A stretch of DNA of 64,000 nt from Rhizobiales bacterium 65-79 (GCA_001896885.1 MKRJ01000028.1:27288-91287), one strand, 5' to 3'; positions 15,467 through 23,512 are shown, numbered from the stretch's first letter. Translations and numbers: made by a program. The notes: generated by a model from the sequence alone, not told the origin.

Positions 15467-16026
15467 GCCGCGAATTTCCCGGTCTCGCGGCCCCAGACCG
15501 CATGACCCGGCCACGGCTCCCGCGCGAAGAGTTCGCAGGCCGGCACGCTAGGCAAAAGACGCTCGACCATTTCCCTCATTTCGGGGGGCTTGCGGCTATG
15601 TTCGCGACGCGCTGAATCGATCAGGTTGCGCACCGAGCGGCTGCGATAGATGGGCCGGCCCATCGTTCCGACTAGAAACGGTTCCGTGGCTGTTCGCAGG
15701 ATGTAGCCGGGACCGAAGGCGGCGGCGCCTGATGCGGTGCGCTTCACCCAGGGGCCACCGGTCTTATAGGTGAAACCCCAGGCGGCCGTGATCCGCAGCG
15801 CCACCGGCAGGTGTGGCCAGGTCGACCAGAGGACGAGGAGGCAATCGCGCGAAGCCAGATAACCCACCGGCAAGGCGGCGATCTCTTCCTCGCTCATTGT
15901 CTCGTAGTGCGCTTCCGGGCTTTTGCCGTAGCCCTTCTCGGAGCGCATTTCATATGCCCAGGGCGGATCGGCGATGATCGCGCCATAGCGCAAGGGCACG
16001 AGCGGATCGAACGGCCAGGACGTCAT
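15463..16026 (-). CDS. MT-A70-family adenine-N6 DNA methyltransferase
   Basis: This 187-residue protein has the catalytic DPPW motif at residues 20-23 (IIADPPWAYEM). It also has the MT-A70 landmarks CLLVLWSTWPHLPVAL, GFTYKTGGPWVKR and SRKPPEMREMVERL. The length is typical for phage MT-A70 enzymes. In this position it could modify phage DNA against host restriction, as Mom does in Mu by other chemistry. No restriction partner lies beside it. It overlaps both neighbours by 4 nt. Confidence 0.92.
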   Translation of the reverse strand: MTSWPFDPLVPLRYGAIIADPPWAYEMRSEKGYGKSPEAHYETMSEEEIAALPVGYLASRDCLLVLWSTWPHLPVALRITAAWGFTYKTGGPWVKRTASGAAAFGPGYILRTATEPFLVGTMGRPIYRSRSVRNLIDSARREHSRKPPEMREMVERLLPSVPACELFAREPWPGHAVWGRETGKFAA

Positions 16027-16277
16027 TCGCCGCGGCCTCGCCGCGACGGCCAGCTCGGCGGGATCGCGGTGACGACGCTGGTCGAGCCCTGCGCATCGCG
16101 CGTCTCGGCGAGGACGAGCTTGATGTTCTCGACCGTCACGGCCGCCGCGCCGAGGCGCACCGCGTTGACCGTCAATCCCGCGAGGTGCAGGCGCAGCGCC
16201 TCGACGTCGAGGCCGTGCCGGCGCTCAAGATAGCGCAGAACCGCATGGTCCGTGACGATGGCGGGTTTGTCGCTCAT
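16023..16277 (-). CDS. Small phage protein of unknown function
   Basis: This 84-residue protein contains ITDHAVLRYLERRHGLDVEA-like sequence (starting MSDKPAIVTDHAVLRY), a LAGLTVNAVRLGAAAVTVEN middle and a basic tail. It is coupled by 4-nt overlaps to the broken gene before it and the methyltransferase after it. No function can be assigned. Confidence 0.7.
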   Translation of the reverse strand: MSDKPAIVTDHAVLRYLERRHGLDVEALRLHLAGLTVNAVRLGAAAVTVENIKLVLAETRDAQGSTSVVTAIPPSWPSRRGRGE

Positions 16278-16550
16278 TCGCGGCCCGTCCAGTCCGGCAA
16301 TCCGCCGGCCCCCGTCTCGACCAGCTGGCCGATGACCTGTTCGCCGAGGCCGCGGCCGAAGGCGATCTTCTCGGCCTCCGCCCAGCCCGGTGCGACGATG
16401 TTGCCGGCGAAAGTCCGGCCGCCCTCCCTGAAGGGCGGTCGTGAACACGATGCCGCGCGCGGCGAGCCGGTTCCTGACCGGCAACGGGATGCCGAAAAGA
16501 TCGTCGAAGAGGATGGAGTCGGCGAAAGGCCGCGTCGCGTCGACATGCAT
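16274..16550 (-). pseudogene. Small phage gene split by a frameshift at a GC hairpin
   Basis: From ATG 16550, overlapping the GemA stop as TGATG, the frame reads MHVDATRPFADSILFDDLFG and on to RLAARGIVFTTAL. The sensible continuation, RTFAGNIVAPGWAEAEKIAF and on to LPDWTGRE, lies in the +1 frame and ends at 16274. Start to stop is 277 nt, one more than a multiple of three. The break falls at CCGCCCT-ccctga-AGGGCGG (16419-16438). Mutation, programmed frameshifting or a sequencing error could each explain it. Function unknown. Confidence 0.7.
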
Positions 16551-17167
16551 CAGCGCACCGTCTTCCTCAACCGTCGCACCATCTCGCCGAGCCGGTTCAT
16601 GACGCCCTGCCATTCCTTCGCGTTCATCCGGTCGACAGGGCGGAAGGCATGGTCGTCGAGGAAAGCATGGAAGCCTTTCCATTCGACCGCGCCGGCCTGG
16701 GCGAGCAGCGCCCATTGCGCCAGCGCGATCTTGGCACCGGCCTGCCGGCGCCAGGCCGGGTCGAACTTGCCGTTGCTCCACTCGACCCCGGCGCGCGTCG
16801 CCCAGCTCTTCAGCGCCTCGATCGCCTTCGCCGCCTCGGCGCCGTCGAGGAGGAAGCGCGTATGGTCGATGTGCGTCTGGCGCCTCACGAAGGCCAGCAG
16901 CGCCTTGTCGCTCCGATCCTCGACCTCGCCGAGGTTCCACAAGGCGATCCAGTGCGCCTGCAGCTTGGCGGCGAACGGGCCCTCAAGGGCCTTTTTTGTC
17001 GGCTTGAAACCCTGCCGGCGCAGCTCCTCGAGGAGCCGGCCGCGCTCGCCCTCGCTCATGTCCCGGGCGGAGTCCTTGCCGGTGACGCGCAGCGCCACGG
17101 CCCGGTAGGTGTCCTCGTCGAGCCCGAGCTGCTTACGGGCGACGTGAATGGCCGCGAGCGCGTTCAT
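16550..17167 (-). CDS. gemA: GemA-like regulatory protein (DUF1018, Mu gp16)
   Basis: This 205-residue protein matches the GemA/DUF1018 family. The N-terminal IHVARKQLGLDEDTYRAVAL is followed by a TGKDSARDMSEGERGRLLEE segment and a C-terminal half of Trp-containing helices (KAIEALKSWATRAGVEW). In Mu this early gene modulates host gene expression and supercoiling-dependent functions. It is the last large early gene before the methyltransferase and activator candidate. Confidence 0.9.
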   Translation of the reverse strand: MNALAAIHVARKQLGLDEDTYRAVALRVTGKDSARDMSEGERGRLLEELRRQGFKPTKKALEGPFAAKLQAHWIALWNLGEVEDRSDKALLAFVRRQTHIDHTRFLLDGAEAAKAIEALKSWATRAGVEWSNGKFDPAWRRQAGAKIALAQWALLAQAGAVEWKGFHAFLDDHAFRPVDRMNAKEWQGVMNRLGEMVRRLRKTVR

Positions 17168-17236
17168 AGGAACGTCCCCGCCGCCGCGCCGGACCCGGCC
17201 GGCTGGCCTGCGGTCGCGGCCTGGACCGCTAGCCCG

Positions 17237-17431
17237 CTAGTTCCTCCTGAGCTCCACCGCGCAATCCTCCAGCTCCTCGGTGAGCATGCCGAAGAGCAGC
17301 GCGAATTCGGACACGCCGACTTGCTGGAGGCTCTTTGCCGAGCCGATGAGGTCGCCCAGCCCCTTGAGGGCCGCCACCGTATATTCGAGCCGATCCAGCG
17401 GATGCGGTCGGTATCGCTCTTGTTGTTCCAT
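17237..17431 (-). CDS. Small helical phage protein
   Basis: This 64-residue protein begins MEQQERYRPHPLDRLEYTVA and has a helical remainder (FALLFGMLTEELEDCAVELR). The start at 17431 has GGGGGAG 5 nt upstream and is preferred to longer frames that run into the region facing the exported cargo gene. No known family. Confidence 0.65.
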   Translation of the reverse strand: MEQQERYRPHPLDRLEYTVAALKGLGDLIGSAKSLQQVGVSEFALLFGMLTEELEDCAVELRRN

Positions 17432-17604
17432 GGCTCTCCCCCTTGCCGGCCGACTGGTGGCCGGACGACGCAGGTTGGAAGACCGCATGGAGCATGCGGC
17501 AAGCCTTTCGGCTTCCCGCGCCGCCCGACCAGGGCGCTCCATTTCGGGCTTCCAATCCCGACTCCGCCTTGTCTGCGGAGCGGTTCGAGATTAGGTTGCT
17601 GACC

Positions 17605-17931
17605 ATGCACGTCAAACGAAAACTCGCGGCGCTCGCAGCCCTTGTCACGATGATGGTTACCGGCCCGTGTCTGGCGGCCGACCATGCCCATGAGCTCGAC
17701 GCCCTGGGCGCGCTCTCCTTCGCGCCGCAGGCCTGCGGCATCGACATCGATCGCGACGCGCTCTACCGGCTGGCGGCGAACATGGAGGCCGACTACGGCG
17801 CCCCCATGCTGCGCGCCAGCAACCGCGTCGCCGGCGAGCAGGCCTCCTGGACGGCCGACCAGCGCACGCGCTATTGCGAGGCCTCCCTCGCCATCGCCAA
17901 GCGGCTCGGAATCTACCGCGGCGCTCACTGA
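17605..17931 (+). CDS. Exported cargo protein, unknown function
   Basis: This 108-residue protein has a clear Sec signal (MHVKRKLAALAALVTMMVTG, cleavage after CLAA). The periplasmic remainder contains two Cys (PQACGIDID and TRYCEASLA) that could pair. It is transcribed against the early operon, and its end overlaps a leftward gene by 7 bp. Expression from a lysogen would place it in the envelope, as for other lysogenic-conversion genes. I do not recognise the family. Confidence 0.75.
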   Translation: MHVKRKLAALAALVTMMVTGPCLAADHAHELDALGALSFAPQACGIDIDRDALYRLAANMEADYGAPMLRASNRVAGEQASWTADQRTRYCEASLAIAKRLGIYRGAH

Positions 17932-18203
17932 AAGAACCTCGGATCGATGGTTTGCGGCGCCGGTGCGGTCGTCAGCCGGCCTTCTCGGCCGGTGCGCCCG
18001 CTCGAGATCAGCCATTCGGCATAGAAGCGCGTAATCTCCTCCGCATGGCGCGGCCGAGGCTCGTGATGGTTCACGGTAGCCGCGATGACGGAAAGCATGG
18101 CGCGGATGGCGTCGTCGGCGTCGTTCTCGCCCTCGTTCAGCACGGCGACGACGCGCTCGGCGAGCCGGTGCTGTTCGTCAGTGAGGATGCGTTCAGCAGG
18201 CAT
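17925..18203 (-). CDS. Hypothetical early phage protein
   Basis: This 92-residue protein begins MPAERILTDEQHRLAERVVA and has an acidic middle (NEGENDADDAIRAM) and a basic C-terminus. GGAG lies 6 nt before the chosen ATG at 18203; an in-frame ATG at 18215 also exists. It overlaps the HTH gene upstream. No function is visible. Confidence 0.65.
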   Translation of the reverse strand: MPAERILTDEQHRLAERVVAVLNEGENDADDAIRAMLSVIAATVNHHEPRPRHAEEITRFYAEWLISSGRTGREGRLTTAPAPQTIDPRFFQ

Positions 18204-18540
18204 GGGAATCTCCATCGTCCAGGACGGCGTCGACCAGGCTGTCCTCGGCCACTTTCTCGATGATCAACGCCGCGAGCGTCTCGCGACGTAGCCCGCTCGC
18301 CCGCGCGGCCGGCGCCAGGCGCTGGAGGACGCCGAGCGGAAGGAGGATACTGCGGCAGACATCCGGATTGCCGGTGCGCGCGCCGTTCCAGCGCCGCGCC
18401 GAGCATTCGAGTGCCGAGACGGTGTCCAGCTTGATGCCGATCTTCCTGGCAATCTCCGCCTTGGTCTTGCCCTCACCGAGAAGCGCCAGCACGGCGGCGG
18501 TGCGGCTCGGATAGCCGAGAGTGGGTTTCGGCCCGCTCAT
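18193..18540 (-). CDS. Helix-turn-helix phage protein
   Basis: This 115-residue protein has an HTH near residues 14-45, with AAVLALLGEGKTKAEIARKI then GIKLDTVSALECSA. A C-terminal helical part follows (SGLRRETLAALIIEKVAEDS). The pattern resembles LuxR- or sigma-like recognition helices. It is coupled to the previous gene by a 4-nt overlap. It may regulate the early-to-middle transition; that is inference from fold and position. Confidence 0.7.
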   Translation of the reverse strand: MSGPKPTLGYPSRTAAVLALLGEGKTKAEIARKIGIKLDTVSALECSARRWNGARTGNPDVCRSILLPLGVLQRLAPAARASGLRRETLAALIIEKVAEDSLVDAVLDDGDSHAC

Positions 18541-18821
18541 GACCGGCCTCCCGTATAGTCGGGGAGGCCGAGCAGCTTCTCCCGCCGGATCGCTTTGCGG
18601 CCGTTGGTCTGCCTCTTCTTCTCGGCGCGAGACTGCTCGGCCGCCTCGGCCCGGCGCCGCGGGCCTTCCAATTGGGCCTTGGCGATCTCGCGCAGCAGCC
18701 AGCCCAGCGCATCGGGATCGTCAACCTCGATCTCGACCTTGACGATGGCGCGAGCGCCCTTCGAGCTGGACGTATAGCTGCGGATGCGCGCGTGCTCCGG
18801 TTCGATCCAGATCGTGCTCAT
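18537..18821 (-). CDS. Hypothetical early phage protein
   Basis: This 94-residue protein has a beta-rich N-terminus (RAIVKVEIEVDDPDALGWLL) and a very basic helical C-terminus (about residues 55-85). It is the first leftward gene after the divergent cargo gene at 18878; the 56-bp gap must hold promoters for both or be read through. Function unknown. Confidence 0.65.
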   Translation of the reverse strand: MSTIWIEPEHARIRSYTSSSKGARAIVKVEIEVDDPDALGWLLREIAKAQLEGPRRRAEAAEQSRAEKKRQTNGRKAIRREKLLGLPDYTGGRS

Positions 18822-18877
18822 CGCAAAGCTGCCGGAACAAGACGATTGCCGGAGGCGGCCGCCATTCGGTACGGTCG

Positions 18878-19570
18878 ATGACGGCGGAGGGAAAACCGAT
18901 GAAATGGACGGATTGGCTGCCGCTGGTCAATCTGGCGATCGCGACGCTGATGGGCGTTTGCCTGGGGATTGCTGGCGCGGGAACTTCGGGAACTGTAGAC
19001 TTTCTCTACAAATGGCAAACGTTGTTCGCCGGCATTCTGGCTGTCGTGGCCGCCGGGCTGACGATCTTTCAGATGGAGCGTACCGACTGGAGGCAGCAGG
19101 TCCGACACAAGGATCTGGTGAAATTGAACTTGCGCGCAGATGAGTTGCGCGTCCGGCGCGCCTATGCGGTGCTGTCGAAATATCAGGCGGCAGTGCCGGT
19201 TTTTCGCAATGCCTTGGATGGCTTCAAGAGAAGAATCAACGGTGACGTGGACACCCTGCCTCCGCCTACACTGAGAGATCTTATGAACGTGGCGGGCTTC
19301 ATCAGAAAAGCGATCAGCGACGACATGGTCGGGGAATGTCTGCCGCTTTTCACGGCAGAGTTGGTGGAGGCTTTCCGGCTGGTCGATACGCAATGCACGG
19401 TCACACGTTCCATGGATTTCATGCGGCTTGAGATCGGAGAGGCCCATGAGATGGGCCACAACGAGAAAACTGCTATTCTTGAGGAAATCGCGCGACTTGA
19501 GGTGGTCGGCATCGTATTCCAGAGGATGATCGATGGAACGCGAGAACTGCTTACCGCGTACGCGCGCTAA
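18878..19570 (+). CDS. Cargo membrane protein, two transmembrane segments
   Basis: This 230-residue protein has two N-terminal membrane segments (about residues 12-32 and 45-63, joined by a short loop). A long helical cytoplasmic domain follows (from QMERTDWRQQVRHKDLVKLN). The reading frame start may be the second Met (MKWTDWLPLVNLAIA, 18899). It is transcribed against the early operon and is more AT-rich than it. The layout resembles the membrane protein at 4120. Superinfection exclusion is possible but not shown. Confidence 0.75.
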   Translation: MTAEGKPMKWTDWLPLVNLAIATLMGVCLGIAGAGTSGTVDFLYKWQTLFAGILAVVAAGLTIFQMERTDWRQQVRHKDLVKLNLRADELRVRRAYAVLSKYQAAVPVFRNALDGFKRRINGDVDTLPPPTLRDLMNVAGFIRKAISDDMVGECLPLFTAELVEAFRLVDTQCTVTRSMDFMRLEIGEAHEMGHNEKTAILEEIARLEVVGIVFQRMIDGTRELLTAYAR

Positions 19571-19584
19571 TTCGCCGCCCGCGA

Positions 19585-19995
19585 TCATCGCCCCGCCTCC
19601 TCAAGGAGCCCGGCGGCGCGGTCGGCAAGGTCGCGGTTGAAGGCGCCAAGGCGGATATCGATCTGCCGGCCGGCTGCGCCCTCGATGTCGCCGAGTTTTA
19701 GCAGCGGCGTGTCGATGCAATCGGCAAGGCAGGTGGCGAGCCGACCGGGCAGATGTCCGTCCAGCCACGCGAGCACCTCGTTGGCATGATCGTCGCCAAG
19801 CGGTTCCCAGCGCGCGCCCGGGCGGTCCTGACGGCAGAGCTTACCGTCGTCGACGCGAAAGCACGGAAAGCGCTCAAGCCCAGCGATGCAGGCGGAGCAC
19901 AAATCCGGTTCGACCCAATAACAGGCACCGTCCGCCGTCACGCAGGCGGCCATGTCGGTGCAGCCGCAGACGCGGCAGGCGCGCACGGCGTCCAT
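19585..19995 (-). CDS. Cys-rich, probable zinc-binding early phage protein
   Basis: This 136-residue protein has an N-terminal cysteine cluster, CRVCGCTDMAAC..DGACYW..PDLCSAC (residues 6-35), likely to bind zinc. A helical C-terminal half contains the segment RQIDIRLGAFNRDLADRAAG. The ATG at 19995 overlaps the previous stop as TGATG. Such small Cys-rich proteins are common in alphaproteobacterial Mu-like early regions, but no function is known to me. Confidence 0.7.
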   Translation of the reverse strand: MDAVRACRVCGCTDMAACVTADGACYWVEPDLCSACIAGLERFPCFRVDDGKLCRQDRPGARWEPLGDDHANEVLAWLDGHLPGRLATCLADCIDTPLLKLGDIEGAAGRQIDIRLGAFNRDLADRAAGLLEEAGR

Positions 19996-20600
19996 CACCT
20001 TGCCCTTTCGTACGGATAGATCGGGATCGGCCCGTCGACACGTTCGCCGGTAGTGAGGTTGACGGTCGAGCAGCCCTCGAGGCACCTAGCATGGCAGGTG
20101 CCGAGATTGATATCGGTCGCGCAGATATCACCGTCCTTGAAGGGCTCTCCGCAGACGGAACAGCCGTCGCGTTCTTCCTTCGGCCCGATCGGCACCGGCC
20201 CGAACCCGTGCGGGTTGAGCGGATCGTCGTCACGGCCGAGGCCACCCTTCATTCCGGCCTCGGTGCCATAGGGTGACGGATATCGCGCTTCTCGGCCTTC
20301 GATAGCCGCCAGCTTGTTCCGCGCAGCGGTCAGCCAGTTTCGAAGAGCGCCGCCGAGCCCCATGGTCGACGTGCTGCGAATGCCGGCGATGCGCACGGCC
20401 GTCTCGCTGCTCTTGTCGCGGATGGTCGCGCCGATCTGCACGACGGCCAGCTCCAGTGCGCTATCTGCCGATCGGCATGTATTGCGATAGGTCTCGTAAT
20501 CCTGCAGGGCGCTGACGACTTCCAGAGCTTTGGTGTGCGCGTCAACGGCGCGTTCGACGATTGGCAGGGCGGAGGGGAGGTCGAGGACGGGATCAGCCAT
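19995..20600 (-). CDS. Early phage protein with C-terminal Cys motif
   Basis: This 201-residue protein (start at 20600) is helical for residues 1-100. A flexible Gly/Pro-rich segment follows, then a C-terminal CSVCGEPFKDGDIC..GTCHARCLEGC cluster that looks zinc-binding. It overlaps the small gene upstream by 8 nt. It belongs to the block of small early genes between MuB and GemA. Function unknown. Confidence 0.68.
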   Translation of the reverse strand: MADPVLDLPSALPIVERAVDAHTKALEVVSALQDYETYRNTCRSADSALELAVVQIGATIRDKSSETAVRIAGIRSTSTMGLGGALRNWLTAARNKLAAIEGREARYPSPYGTEAGMKGGLGRDDDPLNPHGFGPVPIGPKEERDGCSVCGEPFKDGDICATDINLGTCHARCLEGCSTVNLTTGERVDGPIPIYPYERAR

Positions 20601-20796
20601 GATGCGCCTCCGTCTCTTCCGACATCTCGCCGAGGCAGCGCAGGCGCTCGTCGCAGTCGTCTGCATGATTTTCGAGCCGCTCCGCCAGCTCGCGCAGGAT
20701 GCGCGCCGCAGCGTGAAATGCGCCGTCCTCGGCGATGTAGGCGACCAGGACTAGCTGCTCTTCGATGTGCGCGTGAATGCTCTGCTCTTTTGCCAT
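20593..20796 (-). CDS. Small helical early phage protein
   Basis: This 67-residue acidic protein is predicted to be mostly helical (HIEEQLVLVAYIAEDGAFHA, then RILRELAERLENHADD). It starts 9 bp after the DUF3164 stop. It has no membrane segment or motif that I recognise. Confidence 0.65.
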   Translation of the reverse strand: MAKEQSIHAHIEEQLVLVAYIAEDGAFHAAARILRELAERLENHADDCDERLRCLGEMSEETEAHHG

Positions 20797-20805
20797 CGCC
20801 GCCCC

Positions 20806-21456
20806 CTATGCCTTGGCCAGGTCGATGGTGATGGCGCGCCAGGGCGCGTCCTGCTTGTCGCGGCGATAGCAGCGGACATATGTTTTCGAGCCCACCACCT
20901 TCATGGCGTCGCGGATCGCGGCCATGGCGCGCTGCCAGCGCTCGTCCTCGATGTCGAGGCGGAGCAGCATGAAGATTTCAGACCGGTTGATCTGGCCGGC
21001 CTTGTCGACGTTGAAGGCGCGGGCAACGATCGCCCGGATCTCGGGCCTGCTCTCCGCCGACCATTCGGTGAGGCACTCGTCGATCAGCGTCTTCGCCGTC
21101 TGCAGCTGCGCGCCGAAGTCGATGAAATCCGCCACCTGGACCTGCACCTTCATCAGCCCGTCGAAGGTCATGAAGGTCTTGTTGCCCTTGGTGCCGCCCT
21201 TCGAGGCGCCGTATTCCTGGGCGAGCAGCGCCTCGTAGGCGCCGAGATCGTCGAAGGTGTGCTGGCGGAAACGGGTGATCTGGGCGGAGAGATCGTCGGC
21301 ATAGCCGATGATCTTGCGCACCGTCTCGTCCTCCAGCTTGTCGGCCGGCTTGACCGATTCCAGCGGGACGAGATTGCCCTTGGCATCGGGCATATAGGGC
21401 TTGCCGTTGACCAGCGTCACGCCGACCGGGGTATCCTCAAGAATGACGGCGTCCAT
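20806..21456 (-). CDS. DUF3164 family early phage protein
   Basis: This 216-residue protein matches the DUF3164 family common in Mu-like phages. It has VNGKPYMPDAKGNLVPLESV, a helical KLEDETVRKIIGYADDLSAQ stretch, GNKTFMTFDGLMKVQVQVAD and a C-terminal WRAITIDLAKA. The family is sometimes mislabelled as a sulfate transporter; nothing here suggests transport. AAGGAG lies 7 nt before the start. Its role, perhaps in replication or host interaction, is unknown. Confidence 0.88.
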   Translation of the reverse strand: MDAVILEDTPVGVTLVNGKPYMPDAKGNLVPLESVKPADKLEDETVRKIIGYADDLSAQITRFRQHTFDDLGAYEALLAQEYGASKGGTKGNKTFMTFDGLMKVQVQVADFIDFGAQLQTAKTLIDECLTEWSAESRPEIRAIVARAFNVDKAGQINRSEIFMLLRLDIEDERWQRAMAAIRDAMKVVGSKTYVRCYRRDKQDAPWRAITIDLAKA

Positions 21457-21691
21457 GTCTTTCTCCTTTCGCTGGAAAGCGGATGATGTTGGCGGCGGCA
21501 GCGAGCGCCTCCGGATCGGGTTGCTGGCGGGCGGCGCGCAGTTCGAGAATCCGCGCCATGATCTCCAACTGGACGAGGCAGCGGCCGAAGGCGGCGAAGA
21601 TCTCGGGGTCGGCGGGCCGGCGGCCGGTGGCGAACGGCTCCAGCAGCGACGCCATCTGCGCGATCGACCGGCTCAAGGCGCGTTCACTCAT
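21437..21691 (-). CDS. Small early phage protein
   Basis: This 84-residue, mainly helical protein begins MSERALSRSIAQMASLLEPF and ends in a basic tail (PAKGERHGRRHS). It overlaps the DUF3164 start by 20 nt and the preceding gene by 8 nt. No function is visible. Confidence 0.65.
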   Translation of the reverse strand: MSERALSRSIAQMASLLEPFATGRRPADPEIFAAFGRCLVQLEIMARILELRAARQQPDPEALAAAANIIRFPAKGERHGRRHS

Positions 21692-22082
21692 GGCCGTCGC
21701 CTCGCTCCGGAGTCTGTCGAAGGGCCGAATGCGGACAGCCGCCCCGGCAGGCGTGATAGACCGAGACGCGGATGGAGCTGGTCGCGGCGAAGGGCTTCCT
21801 CTGCCAGTCGAGGCACTGGTTGCGGCCGATCTCGCCGAGCACCGGGCAGTCGACGACGACCCCCATCAGCGCGCCGCGCACCTTCTCCTCGACCCGTCCC
21901 ACGTCGCCCGTGTAGCGTGCGCGGATGACGTTGGAGAGCGCTGCCGGCGAATAGCCGATGCGCTTTTCCGCGCCGCGCAGGCCCTCGCGGTCGACGAGCT
22001 CGGCGAGCGCGACGATCCAGTCCGGCGCCGCGCCGCCATGCGCGGCGGCGGCCTTCTCCACCATGGTCGGGGTGGCGTTCAT
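21684..22082 (-). CDS. HTH phage regulator with C-terminal Cys residues
   Basis: This 132-residue protein has a Cro/YdaS-like helix-turn-helix (RGAEKRIGYSPAALSNVIRA, about residues 35-55) followed by RYTGDVGRVEEKVRGALMG. A C-terminal part carries spaced Cys (VVDCPVLGEI, NQCLDWQ, HACRGGC). The architecture recurs in rhizobial Mu-like elements. It is coupled to the previous gene by a 4-nt overlap. DNA binding is likely; its target is unknown. Confidence 0.7.
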   Translation of the reverse strand: MNATPTMVEKAAAAHGGAAPDWIVALAELVDREGLRGAEKRIGYSPAALSNVIRARYTGDVGRVEEKVRGALMGVVVDCPVLGEIGRNQCLDWQRKPFAATSSIRVSVYHACRGGCPHSALRQTPERGDGHE

Positions 22083-22699
22083 GACGACGCTCCGGCGCGG
22101 TCGAAGACCCGGTCCAGGTTCTGGTCGTAAACGTCCTTGCTGGCGAGCACGCGCGGCATCATGGGACCGGTGTTCATGCTCGGCTTCAGACGAAAGCTCG
22201 CCGAGCGCCGGGAGCCGAGGCGGAGCAGGTAGCCGGCGCGGGCGAGCAGGTTGACGTAGCTCTGCGCGCCGGCGCGCGTCACCGGCGCCTCGTCGGTCGA
22301 GCCGCAGAGCACCAGATCGTCGACGGTGAAGCCGCGCCGGCCGGCCGGACCGCGCATCACGTTCCACATCGACTGGCGGGCCGACAGGCGCGGCCGGTTG
22401 CCGCCGTCGCGATCGACGTTCGGCGTCGCCTTCTGCGGCTTGGCCAGCCGAAACTGGCGCCGGCGGCGGCCGGGTTCCGCGCCCGCGACCGTGCCGGCCC
22501 GGACGATGAAGCCCGCCTTTTCCAGCCGCCACATGAATTCGGCGACCGACGAGCGGCGCGGATCGTTGGAAAGGCCGTGCACGTCATCGACGGTGAATAG
22601 GCCACCGTTCGCCCCGAGCTTCCGGATGGTCGCCCAGGCATGGTCCTGGCCGCGCCGCGCGAGATTCCCGCGCAATCTGAACTTGACCTCGTTCGACAT
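22079..22699 (-). CDS. Early phage protein with two winged-helix-like repeats
   Basis: This 206-residue basic protein shows two similar halves. Residues 15-75 contain WATIRKLGANGGLFTVDDVH and LEKAGFIVRAG; residues 105-165 contain MWNVMRGPAGRRGFTVDDLV and LLARAGYLLRLGSRR. Each half resembles a winged helix with a FTVDD turn. It follows MuB with a TGATG overlap. A DNA-binding role next to transposition genes is plausible. Family not recognised. Confidence 0.68.
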   Translation of the reverse strand: MSNEVKFRLRGNLARRGQDHAWATIRKLGANGGLFTVDDVHGLSNDPRRSSVAEFMWRLEKAGFIVRAGTVAGAEPGRRRRQFRLAKPQKATPNVDRDGGNRPRLSARQSMWNVMRGPAGRRGFTVDDLVLCGSTDEAPVTRAGAQSYVNLLARAGYLLRLGSRRSASFRLKPSMNTGPMMPRVLASKDVYDQNLDRVFDRAGASS

Positions 22700-23451
22700 C
22701 ACGCGGCCTTCCGGAAGCGCTTCGGCGTCTCGCCGGTGAAGATGCGGCCGGAATAGTTGCCGATATCGAGGGTCGTGATGCCGCTGTTGGCGGCGAAGGA
22801 CGCCGCCTCGTTGAGCGTCGTGGCGATGCGCCTGGCCTTGCCGCCGGTCTCTTCGCGGATGCGGTCGAGCAATGCATCCGTGATCGACAGCTTCGGATAG
22901 AGGAAGCGGGCGAGAGCGCGGGTGTCTTCCAGGTCGCAGGGCTGAGCCAGCACCCATTCGAGCACGCGGTTGTGGACGCGCTCATGCGCTTCGAGCTTGT
23001 GCGGGAGAAGCTCCTCGCCGACGAGAAGCACCGGCACCTGCGCCGCCTTGTTGATGTCGCGCACCAGCTCGATCATCCCCTTGTCGACGAGCTTGTCGGC
23101 CTCGTCGATGATGAGGGGGCGCGACGGGTCGTCGCCGAGCCGCGCGATGATGTCGTCCATCAGGTCGCCGATCGTGCCCTTCGGCTGGGCGACGCCGAGT
23201 TCGGCCAGGATCGCCTGGCAGAATTTCTTTCGCGTCCAGAAGTCGAAGACCTCGACGAAGACGGCGCCCGTCTTGTTCCAGCAATATTGCGCCGCCATCG
23301 TCTTGCCGTAGCCGGAGAAGCCGGAGAGCACGCCGATGTTCGGGAGGTAGACCGGACGGTGCTGCAGCGTGTGGACGAGCGCCAGGCAGGCGGCGACGTT
23401 CTTGAGCGGCGCCACCGAGCCCGGCCGTACGTTTTGAAGGGTTGCGTTCAT
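22699..23451 (-). CDS. B: MuB-like transposition target-selection ATPase
   Basis: This 250-residue AAA+ ATPase has Walker A GFSGYGKT (residues 44-51), Walker B PLIIDEADK (112-120) and a sensor-2 region GGKARRIATTLNEAAS. MuB polymerises on target DNA, delivers it to the transposome and blocks insertion near itself. It lies 61 bp after the transposase gene as in Mu. It is shorter than Mu B (312 residues), lacking most of the N-terminal HTH appendage, which is common among non-enterobacterial relatives. Confidence 0.93.
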   Translation of the reverse strand: MNATLQNVRPGSVAPLKNVAACLALVHTLQHRPVYLPNIGVLSGFSGYGKTMAAQYCWNKTGAVFVEVFDFWTRKKFCQAILAELGVAQPKGTIGDLMDDIIARLGDDPSRPLIIDEADKLVDKGMIELVRDINKAAQVPVLLVGEELLPHKLEAHERVHNRVLEWVLAQPCDLEDTRALARFLYPKLSITDALLDRIREETGGKARRIATTLNEAASFAANSGITTLDIGNYSGRIFTGETPKRFRKAA

Positions 23452-23512
23452 TTCCTTGCCTGATCCTGTGGACCGCCCCCCGATCTGTTCGGGATGCCGC
23501 CCGGTGCCCTGG

